Positions 1 through 8,817 of a stretch of DNA of 64,000 bases are shown here, one piece after another (the first letter of the stretch is position 1; each line of letters starts with the position of its first letter). A program made the position numbers and the translations under genes. The stretch is from an uncultured Mollicutes bacterium (GTDB lineage: Bacteria > Bacillota_I > Bacilli_A > RFN20 > CAG-826): assembly GCA_900545015.1 (NCBI GenBank), contig UQXJ01000007.1:7793-71792 (forward strand), given 5' to 3'. A model generated the notes under the pieces. It saw only the letters and a list, made by a program, of their open reading frames with translations. It was not told the DNA's origin and searched no databases.

Positions 1-540
1 CCAATCGTTTTAACTCGTGAACCAGGCGGTACTCCTATTGCTGAAAAAATTAGAAATGTCATTTTGGATAATGATAATACAGCACTCGATGCTAGAACTG
101 AAGCTCTTCTTTATGCTGCAAGTAGAAGGCAACACCTTGTTGAAAAAATATGGCCAGCATTAAGAGAAGGCAAAATTGTTCTTTGTGATAGATTTTTAGA
201 TTCTAGCCTTGCTTATCAAGGTGGTGGAAGACATCTAGGAATTGAAAATGTTTTAAATGTAAATCTTTTTGCAACAGAAAATACATATCCAGATTTAACT
301 CTTTTCTTTAATATTTCTCCTGAAGAAGGATTAAAAAGAGTATCTGCAGATAAAAAAAGAGTCGCTGATAGATTAGATAATGAAAACGAAAATTTCCATC
401 ATGATGTTTATAATGCGTTTTTAAAAGTTGTTAATGATAATAAAAATAGAATCGTTGTAATTGACGCAACTAAATCAGTTGATGAAGTTGTCGACTCAGC
501 ATATAAAATTATTAAAGATAAATTAAATGGATTACGCTAA
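1..540 (+). CDS. tmk: Thymidylate kinase, 5'-truncated by the window edge
   Basis: Phosphorylates dTMP to dTDP in the cytoplasm for DNA precursor synthesis. The reading frame is open from base 1 and begins inside the family motif LTREPGGTPIAE, so the start codon and the P-loop lie upstream of the window. A TTG at 64 is in frame but is not the start, because conserved sequence precedes it. The nucleoside-binding motif DRFLDSSLAYQG and the arginine-rich LID segment KRVADRLDNE are intact, and the C-terminus looks complete. The gene overlaps holB by 14 bases, so the two are probably translationally coupled. The pairing tmk-holB-ricT-rsmI matches the order known from Bacillus, but the small PII-like gene darA/yaaQ that usually sits between tmk and holB is absent. 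Confidence 0.95.
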   Translation, partial: PIVLTREPGGTPIAEKIRNVILDNDNTALDARTEALLYAASRRQHLVEKIWPALREGKIVLCDRFLDSSLAYQGGGRHLGIENVLNVNLFATENTYPDLTLFFNISPEEGLKRVSADKKRVADRLDNENENFHHDVYNAFLKVVNDNKNRIVVIDATKSVDEVVDSAYKIIKDKLNGLR

Positions 541-1498
541 CTACTTAAAAAAATATCAGGAAGTTCCCTTTAAAATATTTCTAAATGCATTAGAAAATAA
601 TAAATTATTCCATGCTTATCTTTTAGTTGGTGAAATTGGGACACCTCTTCTTGATGTTTCTAAGTTTTTAGCTGCTTCGATTATTGATCCAACTTCTTCA
701 CCTTTTTCAAATTTAGATAATATCGTAAGTGAGAAAGTAATGAATGAAAGTTATGAAGATCTAGTTGTTTTAGATACAAAAAAGAAACCTATAAAAATTG
801 ATGACATTAGAAATCTAGAAGAACGTTTTTATAAAACAGGTATAAATAAAATTGGAAAAAAAGTTTATATCATTAATTGTGTTGAAAATCTTGGAATTGA
901 TTCAGTAAATGCCCTTTTAAAATTTTTAGAAGAGCCAAGCGATAACACTTATGCTTTTTTAACAACTGAAAGCGAAACTAGAGTTCTTCCAACAATAAAA
1001 AGTAGGACACAAATTATCCATTTTTCTTTATTAGAAAGTTCAGTTTTAATCAAAAAAGCCGTAGAACTTGGGGCAAATCCTGAAAACGCACAAATCCTTT
1101 CGTTCTTCTATAATGATGAACATGTAATTTTAGAAAAAGAAAAAGATGAACAATTTTTGCTTTTAAAAGAAATTACAATCAATTTATTAAGCAATATAAA
1201 TGATAAATTAAAATTTAAAGAAGTCTTATTAAATGAAGTTCTTAAAAACGTTAAAGATAAAATTGCCGCTCGTTATTTTTTTGACTTTATAATCTTATTT
1301 TTTAAAGAAGCTGTTAAGTATAAATATAGTAAGGAAACTGACCTTGAAAATTATGTTAAAATAATAAAAGATTTATCTAATGTTAAAAATTTAGAAGATT
1401 CAATTTTGACTTTAATGAATAGTCGTAATGAAATCAATTATAACGTGAATTTAAATCTACTTATTATCAATGTTTTATTAAAGGTATTTGGTGAATAA
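527..1498 (+). CDS. holB: DNA polymerase III delta' subunit
   Basis: A clamp-loader subunit that helps place the DnaN sliding clamp on primed DNA. The 323-residue protein has the AAA+ core features ALLKFLEEP (Walker B/sensor region) and LPTIKSRTQ (equivalent of the SRC motif, with Thr for Cys). The P-loop position reads HAYLLVGEIGTPLL and lacks a Walker lysine, as expected for the non-hydrolysing delta' subunit. The cluster of cysteines forming the zinc module in many delta' proteins is missing. The start at 527 lies inside the end of tmk, and the stop is one base from the ricT start, so the genes form one transcript. Confidence 0.9.
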   Translation: MDYANYLKKYQEVPFKIFLNALENNKLFHAYLLVGEIGTPLLDVSKFLAASIIDPTSSPFSNLDNIVSEKVMNESYEDLVVLDTKKKPIKIDDIRNLEERFYKTGINKIGKKVYIINCVENLGIDSVNALLKFLEEPSDNTYAFLTTESETRVLPTIKSRTQIIHFSLLESSVLIKKAVELGANPENAQILSFFYNDEHVILEKEKDEQFLLLKEITINLLSNINDKLKFKEVLLNEVLKNVKDKIAARYFFDFIILFFKEAVKYKYSKETDLENYVKIIKDLSNVKNLEDSILTLMNSRNEINYNVNLNLLIINVLLKVFGE

Positions 1499-1499
1499 A

Positions 1500-2813
1500 A
1501 TGAAATTTTATATAAATGTTAAATTTGGAGTTAGTAATAAAACTTATTACTTTGCAACTGATGAAGAATCACTTAAAGTTGGTGATTATGTCGTTGTCGA
1601 AACTATTGTTGGTCTTGAAATTGGTGAAGTTGTAACTTATCCAAAAGATCTTTCTACACTTAATTTTGATAGAGAAATTAAACCTATTTTAAGAAAAGCA
1701 ACAAACGAAGATATGGTTACTTTCGAGTCGAATAAAACTTTAGCTCTTGAAGCATGTTCTTTATTTGAAGATCAAGTCAAAAAATTAAATTTAAATATGA
1801 ATTTAATTAGTGCTCAATACACATTAGATAGAACTAAAATTTTATTTGTTTATGTTGCAGATGACCGTGTTGATTTTAGAGAATTATTAAAAGTTCTCGC
1901 TTCTTCTTTGCATTGTAGAATTGAATTAAAGCAAATTAATAGCCGTGAAAGAGCTCAACTTGTTGGTGGGCTTGGAACTTGCGGTCTCCCACTTTGCTGT
2001 ACAACTTTTTTAACTCAATTTGAAGGTGTCAGTTTAAATAAAGCCAAAAACCAAATGCTCGCAATTAACATTCCTAAATTGAGTGGACAATGTGGAAAAT
2101 TAATGTGTTGTTTAAAATATGAAGATGATTTATATACAGAAGCCAAAAAAGAATTTCCACCTATTAACTTTAAATTTAAATATAAGGATGAAGAATATAA
2201 AGTTTCAAGTTATAACGTATTAACAAAAGTTATTAAAATTCAAAGTCCTGAAAATGTTGAATTTATTTCTTTAGATGAATTTAAGAAAATTTCTAATGGA
2301 AAATCTAATTTTATCAAAGTTAATGATACTAAAAAGCAATCTCAAGGCATTAAAGACAATACTAATATAAATAAGGATAGTAGTAGCGTCCAAAAGAAAG
2401 ATAATAACAATAATACTAACTCAAATAATAGAAATCAAAATAATAGACCAAATCAAAGTAGACCAAATAATAACCAAAATCAATCTTCTAAAGGTCAACA
2501 AAATAATAGAAAAGATAGTAATCCACAAAATAAACCAAATAAGCCGCAAAATAACCAAAATACTAATAAACAAGCAAATAGTCAAAATCAAAACAAACAA
2601 CAAAATAGAAATAACCAACAAAAAAATCAAAATAATAAACCAAATCAATTTTCTTGCAAAAAGCCTGAGCAAAATAGGCCAATTAAAGAAACTACAAATC
2701 AAGAGCCAAGAGGATTTGTTGGTCAATTTGAAAATCGCGATGCTCTAATTAAAAATCAAAACAAACAACAAAATAATCCTAAAAATAGAGCTGATAATGT
2801 TAAAAAGGAATAA
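1500..2813 (+). CDS. ricT: PSP1-domain regulator RicT (YaaT) with a long Asn/Gln-rich tail
   Basis: RicT is a subunit of the Ric complex, which in Bacillus carries Fe-S clusters and supports RNase Y-dependent mRNA processing. Residues 1 to about 250 form the PSP1 core with the conserved cysteine clusters GTCGLPLCCTTFL and CGKLMCCLKYE, the expected cluster ligands. From about residue 280 to the end (437 aa) the protein is a low-complexity tail dominated by Asn, Gln, Lys and Pro, not part of the usual family length of about 270. I chose ATG 1500, because the upstream in-frame TTG (1488) and GTG (1491) lie inside holB and add nothing conserved. YabA, normally encoded just downstream, is absent: rsmI follows after five bases. 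Confidence 0.9.
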   Translation: MKFYINVKFGVSNKTYYFATDEESLKVGDYVVVETIVGLEIGEVVTYPKDLSTLNFDREIKPILRKATNEDMVTFESNKTLALEACSLFEDQVKKLNLNMNLISAQYTLDRTKILFVYVADDRVDFRELLKVLASSLHCRIELKQINSRERAQLVGGLGTCGLPLCCTTFLTQFEGVSLNKAKNQMLAINIPKLSGQCGKLMCCLKYEDDLYTEAKKEFPPINFKFKYKDEEYKVSSYNVLTKVIKIQSPENVEFISLDEFKKISNGKSNFIKVNDTKKQSQGIKDNTNINKDSSSVQKKDNNNNTNSNNRNQNNRPNQSRPNNNQNQSSKGQQNNRKDSNPQNKPNKPQNNQNTNKQANSQNQNKQQNRNNQQKNQNNKPNQFSCKKPEQNRPIKETTNQEPRGFVGQFENRDALIKNQNKQQNNPKNRADNVKKE

Positions 2814-2818
2814 CCAAA

Positions 2819-3637
2819 ATGTCAGGAATTCTTTACCTTGTTCCTTCCCCTATCGGAAATTTAAAGGAGGTATCACCTAGAGTCATTGAAACGCTTAATA
2901 GCGTTGACTTTGTTGCATGTGAAGACACAAGAAATACTCAAAAATTACTTAATTTATTAGGAATAAATAAAAAATGTATTTCATGTCACGAGCATAATGA
3001 ATTAATAAGTTCAAAAAATATTATCGATAATTTATTAGATGGCAAAAATTATGCTTATATGTCTGATGCAGGCTATCCATGTATTAGCGATCCTGGTCAT
3101 TTATTAACAATAGAAGCAATAAAAAATAATATAAAAGTTGTTCCATTAAGTGGTCCAAATGCTTTTTTAAACGCTCTTGTCGGAAGTGATGAAGATACTT
3201 CTCATTTTCTTTTTTATGGTTTTTTAGACAGTAAAGAAAGTGCGAGAGAAAAAGAATTAGAAGCACTTAAAAATTTTCCTTTTACTTTAATATTTTATGA
3301 AGCTCCTCATAGGATTAACGATACATTAAAATCACTTCATAAAATTCTTGGAGAAAGAAAAATAACCATTGCTAGAGAGTTAACAAAAATGTATGAAGAA
3401 TTTCTTCATACATCTTTAAATGACCTTACAAACAATCCAATCGAATTTAAAGGTGAACTTGTTTTAGTCGTTGAAGGTGCTAAAAAAGAAGAAAATAGTA
3501 GAGATTTAAAGGATATTTCTGATAAATTTAATGATTTATTAAAATTAGGTTATACAAAAAAGGATGCTATTAATATTTTAAGCACCCTTTTTAAAATTAA
3601 TAAAAATGATTTAAAGAAAGAATTTATTAATAATTAG
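2819..3637 (+). CDS. rsmI: 16S rRNA (cytidine(1402)-2'-O)-methyltransferase
   Basis: SAM-dependent methylation of the ribose of C1402 in 16S rRNA. The protein starts MSGILYLVPSPIGNL and contains ACEDTRNTQKLL, SDAGYPCISDPG and the substrate loop FYEAPHRI, all diagnostic of the RsmI/tetrapyrrole-methylase fold. The 272-residue length is normal. The start is preceded by AAGGAATAACCAAA. The TAG stop overlaps, on the opposite strand, the stop of the PII-like gene, so the two convergent genes have no space between them for a separate terminator. Confidence 0.95.
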   Translation: MSGILYLVPSPIGNLKEVSPRVIETLNSVDFVACEDTRNTQKLLNLLGINKKCISCHEHNELISSKNIIDNLLDGKNYAYMSDAGYPCISDPGHLLTIEAIKNNIKVVPLSGPNAFLNALVGSDEDTSHFLFYGFLDSKESAREKELEALKNFPFTLIFYEAPHRINDTLKSLHKILGERKITIARELTKMYEEFLHTSLNDLTNNPIEFKGELVLVVEGAKKEENSRDLKDISDKFNDLLKLGYTKKDAINILSTLFKINKNDLKKEFINN

Positions 3638-4023
3638 TCTTCTTTTCCTCTTTCTTTTTCTGCTTCATCTTTTTGTTCTTCTTCTATTTCAACATCACTA
3701 AAAGGTGTAAGTCCGACACAATCATCAACTTTAATACTGAAAGCAATTCCGCTTCCTTTTGTATCGAGTCCAGCAGCTTTATAAATTCCTAAAAGAACTT
3801 TTTCTTTAATTTCTTCACTTACAAGGATAAATACAATTTCTTTTTCAGGTTGAATTGCAATTCCAAAAAATGAACCTAATTCTTTATTTCCTGTTCCTCT
3901 TGCAACAAAAGTTGTTCCACCTCTAGCGCCATTTTCTTTTGCAGCTTCCATTACTAAATCTGTGTATCCTTTATTAACGATAGCAACGATTAAATCATAA
4001 GAAGAATTATTTTGCTCAATCAT
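3634..4023 (-). CDS. PII-like signalling protein, paralogue 1
   Basis: A 129-residue protein with the PII fold pattern: an N-terminal strand (SYDLIVAIVNKG), a helix, GARGGTTFVARGTG in place of the T-loop region, then EIVFILVSEEI and a second helix, and a C-terminal GIAFSIKVDDCVGL. PII proteins are trimeric sensors of ATP/ADP and 2-oxoglutarate that bind transporters or enzymes. The uridylylated tyrosine of classical GlnB is not present, and the T-loop appears short. The C-terminal 20 residues are strongly acidic/basic and probably disordered. The start overlaps the upstream paralogue's stop as ATGA, with AAGGAGG as ribosome binding site. Together with the DUF1538 membrane protein it probably forms a transporter-regulator module; the ligand is unknown. 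Confidence 0.75.
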   Translation of the reverse strand: MIEQNNSSYDLIVAIVNKGYTDLVMEAAKENGARGGTTFVARGTGNKELGSFFGIAIQPEKEIVFILVSEEIKEKVLLGIYKAAGLDTKGSGIAFSIKVDDCVGLTPFSDVEIEEEQKDEAEKERGKED

Positions 4024-4505
4024 AATTTTTTAACCTCCTTTTTAATTTTTTTATCTTTTAAAGGTAAATTTTTGTTAAATAATTTTGAATTATTATCTTT
4101 TTTTACCTTTTCTTTTGCTCCTGCTATAAATCTATATGCAAGTACGCCAGCAATTGAGTCCATTTCAAAACTAAACGCAACGCCTTTAGCATTCTTTGAG
4201 ACTTTAAATCTCTCTTCAGTTATTTTTTTTAGTTCTGGAATAACACTTTCTTTAACTAAACTTAAAATAATATCTTTTTTAGTTTCGCCAATGCCTAAAA
4301 AGTCATAAATATCTTTTGTAGCAGTTCCTGTTCCTAAAATAACAAATGAAGCACCTACACCAATTTCATCAAATTTTTTAACATAAAAATCACTTTGATA
4401 TCTATTAACAATTATGCAAAAAACTTTAAGCTTTTCGATTTTATGTTCTTCATCGTAAGCTTTTTTTGCAACTTCTTCTTTTTTGTTGTTTTTCATAATA
4501 GCCAT
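4020..4505 (-). CDS. PII-like signalling protein, paralogue 2
   Basis: A 161-residue relative of the next gene, sharing the strand-helix-strand layout: KVFCIIVNRYQSDFYVKKF, GASFVILGTGTATKDIYDFLGI, DIILSLVKESVIPELKK and GVAFSFEMDSIAGVL. It carries a charged N-terminal extension of about 27 residues and a basic C-terminal tail, both absent from paralogue 1, so the pair may form mixed trimers or serve different states of one target. The stop codon is TGA, overlapping the next ATG, which is good evidence that TGA is read as stop here. The start ATG at 4505 has TAGGT about eight bases upstream. Confidence 0.7.
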   Translation of the reverse strand: MAIMKNNKKEEVAKKAYDEEHKIEKLKVFCIIVNRYQSDFYVKKFDEIGVGASFVILGTGTATKDIYDFLGIGETKKDIILSLVKESVIPELKKITEERFKVSKNAKGVAFSFEMDSIAGVLAYRFIAGAKEKVKKDNNSKLFNKNLPLKDKKIKKEVKKL

Positions 4506-4514
4506 ATTAATTAC

Positions 4515-6053
4515 CTAAAAATGAATAATTTGACAATCGTCTGATTCTCTAACTTTTTTCTTAGCAGCTTTGTAGGCAAGTTTTGTTTTAATAATTGAAA
4601 TAAGACCTACAAGTTGAATTGCAATTGGAGGGACACCACTAATTAATCCAACGACACCAAATCCACTTCCTGATCCAAGTGATTCGGAAATACCAATAAT
4701 AAATGGCAAAACAAAGCAGCTTGCCATTGTTCCACTTGCAACTCCACCAGAGTCGAAAGCAACAGCTGTATAAATATCAGGAACTGTAAATGTTAAAAAT
4801 AAACTTAATATATATAAAGGAACAAGGTAATAAGCAATTGGGAAAGATCCACATAATTCTCTAATAACAGCAAGAACAATAGCTGTTGCAACTCCGATAC
4901 AAAGTGCGATTAACATCGTTCTTTTTTTAATTGTACCACCACTAATTTCTTCGACTTGTTCATTTAAAATGTGAATACCAGGTTCAACAAGAACAACAGC
5001 AAGTCCTATAACAATAGCGAGTAAGATTAATAAATAATAATATTGTCCAGAATATTCAGGTTTACTTAATGACATACCAAGTGTGTATCCAATTGGAATA
5101 AGTCCGAATTTAGCAGCGACTAAGAAAACTGATAAGCCTACAAATGTGTATAAAAATCCTAAACAAATTCTAAATAATTCTTTTTTATAAAGTTTTATGA
5201 AAATAAATTGGTAAATTATAAAGAAAACAAAGATTGGTAAAATTGCGAGTAGAACTTCAATTGTTGTAATTTTAATAACTTCAACAAGAGGAGTATTAAT
5301 ATCAATTGAATTTTTTAATTGAGAAAAATCTTGTGATTGAGATAAAAATAAGAATAAAACCATTGAAGATAATAATGGTCCAATTGAACATAGTCCAGTA
5401 ATACCAAATGAGTCACTCGAACTATTTTTACCACCTCTAACGCTAGCAACACCAGCACCAAAAGTTAATAAGAAAGGAACAGTTACAGGCCCAGTTGTAA
5501 CACCACCAGAATCAAAAGCGATCGAAATAATTGCGTCTCCACCTTTTCCTTCAAATAAACACGCAAAGCCGAAAACAATAGCATAAAAGAACATTATCCA
5601 AAGTTTTAAACTCTTTTGGAAAATAATTCTCATTAAACCAATAATCAAAAATATTCCAACGCCAACTCCAATTGTGACTTTTAGAATCCAGGCGTTAACG
5701 TATTTATTTAATAAATCACCTAAAACAGTTAAATCTGGTTCAGCAAGAGTAATCATCATGCCAAGCAAAAAAGCAATTACAGCCATAAAAATTATGGATT
5801 GTTTTTTAGTAACACTTGCACCAATATAATGCCCAACTTTACTCATTGCAACGTCACTTCCAAGTGAAAAAAGCGCCATGCCAAAAATTAAAGCAATAAG
5901 TGAGATCAAAAATGTAATTAATTCATTCGTTGTTATTGATTCACTTGGAACTATTGAAGAATATTGTAAACAAAAAAGAATGATTACAAGAATCGAGATA
6001 GGAATAACGCTAATAAAAGCTTCAATTAATTTGCTTTTTGCCTCTTTTAACAT
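4515..6053 (-). CDS. DUF1538 family membrane permease
   Basis: A 512-residue polytopic membrane protein with about a dozen hydrophobic segments. It is an internal duplication: each half carries a matching signature, AFDSGGVTTGPVTVPFLL near residue 180 and AFDSGGVASGTMASCFVLPF near residue 435, followed by a small-residue loop (GVASVRGGKNSSSDSFGITG; SLGSGSGFGVVGL). Two re-entrant-looking repeats of this kind are typical of ion or metabolite carriers. DUF1538 proteins have no settled substrate. The next two genes encode PII-like proteins, which by analogy with AmtB-GlnK suggests gating by cell energy or nitrogen state. The gene lies 27 bases after the RluA-type gene and is probably co-transcribed with it. 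Confidence 0.8.
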   Translation of the reverse strand: MLKEAKSKLIEAFISVIPISILVIILFCLQYSSIVPSESITTNELITFLISLIALIFGMALFSLGSDVAMSKVGHYIGASVTKKQSIIFMAVIAFLLGMMITLAEPDLTVLGDLLNKYVNAWILKVTIGVGVGIFLIIGLMRIIFQKSLKLWIMFFYAIVFGFACLFEGKGGDAIISIAFDSGGVTTGPVTVPFLLTFGAGVASVRGGKNSSSDSFGITGLCSIGPLLSSMVLFLFLSQSQDFSQLKNSIDINTPLVEVIKITTIEVLLAILPIFVFFIIYQFIFIKLYKKELFRICLGFLYTFVGLSVFLVAAKFGLIPIGYTLGMSLSKPEYSGQYYYLLILLAIVIGLAVVLVEPGIHILNEQVEEISGGTIKKRTMLIALCIGVATAIVLAVIRELCGSFPIAYYLVPLYILSLFLTFTVPDIYTAVAFDSGGVASGTMASCFVLPFIIGISESLGSGSGFGVVGLISGVPPIAIQLVGLISIIKTKLAYKAAKKKVRESDDCQIIHF

Positions 6054-6080
6054 GTCCTTATTATAAAATAAGAAAAGGTA

Positions 6081-7094
6081 TTAATTAAAGTGCTTTTTGC
6101 AATTATTTTGTCTCTTTTTAAAGACATTTTCAGGCTTTTTTGTATAGTCTGGATTTTTCATTAAAGTTAAGAATTCATCAGGCATTTTAACCTTTAGTTT
6201 ATATACTTTTTTAGTGATAGGGTTTGTCACATCAAGTTCATATGCGTGTAAGCAAAGTCTATTAATTGGGTTTTCAGGTTCACCATATTTATCATCACCT
6301 AAAACATAGTGACCTAAACTTCCGAGAGTGACACGAATTTGATTCTTTTTTCCTGTTAAAATATTTACATCAACAAGGCTATATTTGCTATTTTCTTTAA
6401 TTACTTTATATTCAGTAATGCACTTCTTTCCATCTTTGTCTTTAGGACTTGTCACAAACATTAAATTTAAAGAATTTTGTTTAAGATAATTAACGATTTT
6501 ATCTTCTTTTTTGGCGAATATTCCTTCGCAAACTGCATAATATCCTCTTTTTAAAACAAGTTCATTCCAATTATCTTGGAATAAATCACGTATCTTTTCA
6601 TTTTTAGCAAAAATTAAAACGCCACTTGTCTCTTTATCAAGTCTATGGACAACAAAAATTCTATTATGTTTGTCTTTTGCTTGAACATAATCCATAACAA
6701 GTCGATAAGCAGTCTTAGATTTTTCTTTATCACTTTGAACACTTAATAGACCATAAGGCTTGTTGATAGCAATAATGTCTTCATCTTCAAAGATGATAGG
6801 TAATTTTTCTTGTGCTTTTTTTCTTATTGGATTTTTAGAAATAATTAATGTGTCTCCAGGAGACAACAAAAAATTAAATTGAGTGACTGCAGCGCCATCA
6901 ATTGAAACTAATCTATGTGATAGAAGATTTTTTGCATTATTTCTAGAAAAATGTAATTCCTCAATTAAATAAGTTAAAAGTTCAGCACTTCTTTTAACTT
7001 TAAATTCTTTAATATCAAGTTTTTTACGTGATTCGTATAAATCTTCTTTATTTTTTGTTCTTGTTTTTAAATTTTCTTTATAATTTTTATTCAT
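6081..7094 (-). CDS. RluA-family pseudouridine synthase
   Basis: Isomerises specific uridines in 23S rRNA (or tRNA) to pseudouridine. After a basic N-terminal stretch there is an S4 RNA-binding domain (about residues 35-85, including LVSIDGAAVTQFNFLLSPGD), then the catalytic domain with INKPYGLLS and the catalytic-aspartate motif VVHRLDKETSGVL, and GKKNQIRVTLGSLGHYVLGD. At 337 residues it is slightly long because of the lysine-rich ends. The position modified cannot be assigned from sequence alone. The start lies two bases beyond the pyrG stop. Confidence 0.9.
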   Translation of the reverse strand: MNKNYKENLKTRTKNKEDLYESRKKLDIKEFKVKRSAELLTYLIEELHFSRNNAKNLLSHRLVSIDGAAVTQFNFLLSPGDTLIISKNPIRKKAQEKLPIIFEDEDIIAINKPYGLLSVQSDKEKSKTAYRLVMDYVQAKDKHNRIFVVHRLDKETSGVLIFAKNEKIRDLFQDNWNELVLKRGYYAVCEGIFAKKEDKIVNYLKQNSLNLMFVTSPKDKDGKKCITEYKVIKENSKYSLVDVNILTGKKNQIRVTLGSLGHYVLGDDKYGEPENPINRLCLHAYELDVTNPITKKVYKLKVKMPDEFLTLMKNPDYTKKPENVFKKRQNNCKKHFN

Positions 7095-7096
7095 GT

Positions 7097-8713
7097 TTAT
7101 CTTTTTATATCTTTACTAGCTGTTATGAATCCTAAAAATAATGGATGTGGTTGTAATGGTCTCGATAAAAATTCTGGATGGAATTGTGATGCAACAAAGA
7201 ATGGATGATTCTTAAGTTCAATAATTTCAACTAAATTTGTTTGAGGATTAACTCCTGAAACTACAAGATTACCATCATTAAATGCATTACGATATTCATT
7301 ATTAAATTCATATCTATGTCTATGTCTTTCTCTAATTAAATCTTTTTGATAAAGTTCATGAGCCTTTGTTCCTTTAATGAGTTCACAATCATATTCGCCA
7401 AGTCTCATTGTTCCACCCATCTTAATTCCTTTATATTGATCTGGTAAATAATCAATAATTTTATATTTACAGTTTGGATTAAATTCAGTACTATTAGCGC
7501 CTTCAAGTTTCAAAACATTACGTGCATATTCAATTAATGAAAGTTGCATACCAAGGCAAATTCCAAGGAATGGAATGTTGTGTGTTCTTGCATAATTTAT
7601 TGCTAATATTTTTCCTTCAATTCCTCTATTGCCAAATCCACCAGGAACAATAATTCCTTGTGCATCTTTTAGCATATCATCAATATTATTTTCTGATAAA
7701 ACTTCACTACTTACCCAATCAATATCAATTTTTGAATCAACAGCATAACCAGCAAATGTTAAAGATTGAGCAACAGAAATATAAGCGTCATGTAAATCAA
7801 CATATTTTCCAACAAGTGCAATTCTAATTCTATTTTTTAATGATTTAATTTTAGAAATTAAGTCAATCCAATCATCCATATTTGCGGATTTTGCACAATT
7901 AAGTTTTAAATGGTCAACAATTAAATCATCTAAATGTTGTTTTTGAAGATTTAATGCAACTTGATAAATAATTGGAACATCTTTAACACAAATAACAGCT
8001 TTATCACTTACGTTACAAAATAAAGCGACTTTTTGTCTACTTGCTTCATCGATATCAACTTCGCATCTTAAAAGTAATGCATCTGGTTGAATTCCAAGTC
8101 CAGTTAATTCTTTTACACTATGTTGAGTAGGTTTTGTTTTTATTTCACCAGTAGTTTTTAAAAATGGAACGAGTGTATTATGAACAAAGAAAGTATTTTC
8201 ATATCCTAATTCTCTTCTTAATTGTCTAATTGCTTCTAAGAAAGGTTGTGATTCGATATCACCAACGGTTCCACCTATTTCAACGATGCAAACATCCGTA
8301 TCACCTTTAGCATTGAAACCATCAAATAATCTCTTTTTAATTTCATTTGTAATATGAGGAATAATTTGAATTGTAGCGCCTAAATATTCGCCATTTCTTT
8401 CTTTTTCAAGAACTGTAGAATAAACTTTTCCACTTGTAACGCTACTTTCTTTAGTTAAGGAAGTATTAATAATTCTTTCATAGTGGCCTAAATCAAGGTC
8501 AGTTTCTGCTCCGTCCTTTGTTACGAAAACTTCACCATGTTGATATGGTGACATTGTACCTGGATCAATATTTAGATAAGGATCTAATTTAATTGAGAAA
8601 ATATTTAATCCTCTTCTTTTTAATAATCTTCCAATACTTGCTGCACTAATTCCTTTTCCAAGGCTTGATACAACTCCACCTGTAACAAAAATAAACTTCA
8701 TTTCTTTCTTCAT
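7097..8713 (-). CDS. pyrG: CTP synthase
   Basis: ATP-dependent amination of UTP to CTP using glutamine, the last step of pyrimidine nucleotide synthesis. The synthetase domain begins KFIFVTGGVVSSLGKG and includes the metal site DPYLNIDPGTMSPYQHGEV. The class I glutamine amidotransferase domain has the oxyanion motif GGFGNRG, nucleophile-cysteine motif FLGICLGMQ, and the His-Glu pair in FVASQFHPEF. Length 538 is standard. Start ATG 8713 is preceded by GGAGTGAG. It heads a run of minus-strand genes (RluA-type, DUF1538, two PII-like) with gaps of at most 27 bases. An upstream hairpin (8756-8788) separates it from the ROK gene. Confidence 0.97.
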   Translation of the reverse strand: MKKEMKFIFVTGGVVSSLGKGISAASIGRLLKRRGLNIFSIKLDPYLNIDPGTMSPYQHGEVFVTKDGAETDLDLGHYERIINTSLTKESSVTSGKVYSTVLEKERNGEYLGATIQIIPHITNEIKKRLFDGFNAKGDTDVCIVEIGGTVGDIESQPFLEAIRQLRRELGYENTFFVHNTLVPFLKTTGEIKTKPTQHSVKELTGLGIQPDALLLRCEVDIDEASRQKVALFCNVSDKAVICVKDVPIIYQVALNLQKQHLDDLIVDHLKLNCAKSANMDDWIDLISKIKSLKNRIRIALVGKYVDLHDAYISVAQSLTFAGYAVDSKIDIDWVSSEVLSENNIDDMLKDAQGIIVPGGFGNRGIEGKILAINYARTHNIPFLGICLGMQLSLIEYARNVLKLEGANSTEFNPNCKYKIIDYLPDQYKGIKMGGTMRLGEYDCELIKGTKAHELYQKDLIRERHRHRYEFNNEYRNAFNDGNLVVSGVNPQTNLVEIIELKNHPFFVASQFHPEFLSRPLQPHPLFLGFITASKDIKR

Positions 8714-8744
8714 AACTCACTCCAAATAATATTAGCTCTATGTA

Positions 8745-8790
8745 AAATAAAAACGGGTTGCCCTTATCTATTCTAATAGAAGGCAACCTC
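8745..8790 (-). terminator. Intrinsic terminator after the ROK kinase gene
   Basis: Read on the minus strand, the stem GGTTGCC pairs with GGCAACC across a 19-base loop and is followed by CGTTTTTATTTT. It lies 28 bases after the ROK stop and about 40 bases before pyrG, so pyrG must have its own promoter in a very short space or depend on read-through. Confidence 0.8.
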
Positions 8791-8817
8791 TTTTTCTATC
8801 ATTTTTTTAAATAAATT

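Noticed and set aside
2421..2726. 101-residue hydrophobic minus-strand reading frame
   Set aside because: It is the antisense of the Asn/Gln-rich ricT tail; AAT and CAA codons read backwards give Ile, Leu and Trp runs. No ribosome site.
8745..8817. pyrG attenuator controlled by repeated G addition, as in Bacillus
   Set aside because: There is no room for a promoter between the ROK stop and the hairpin; a plain terminator explains it.
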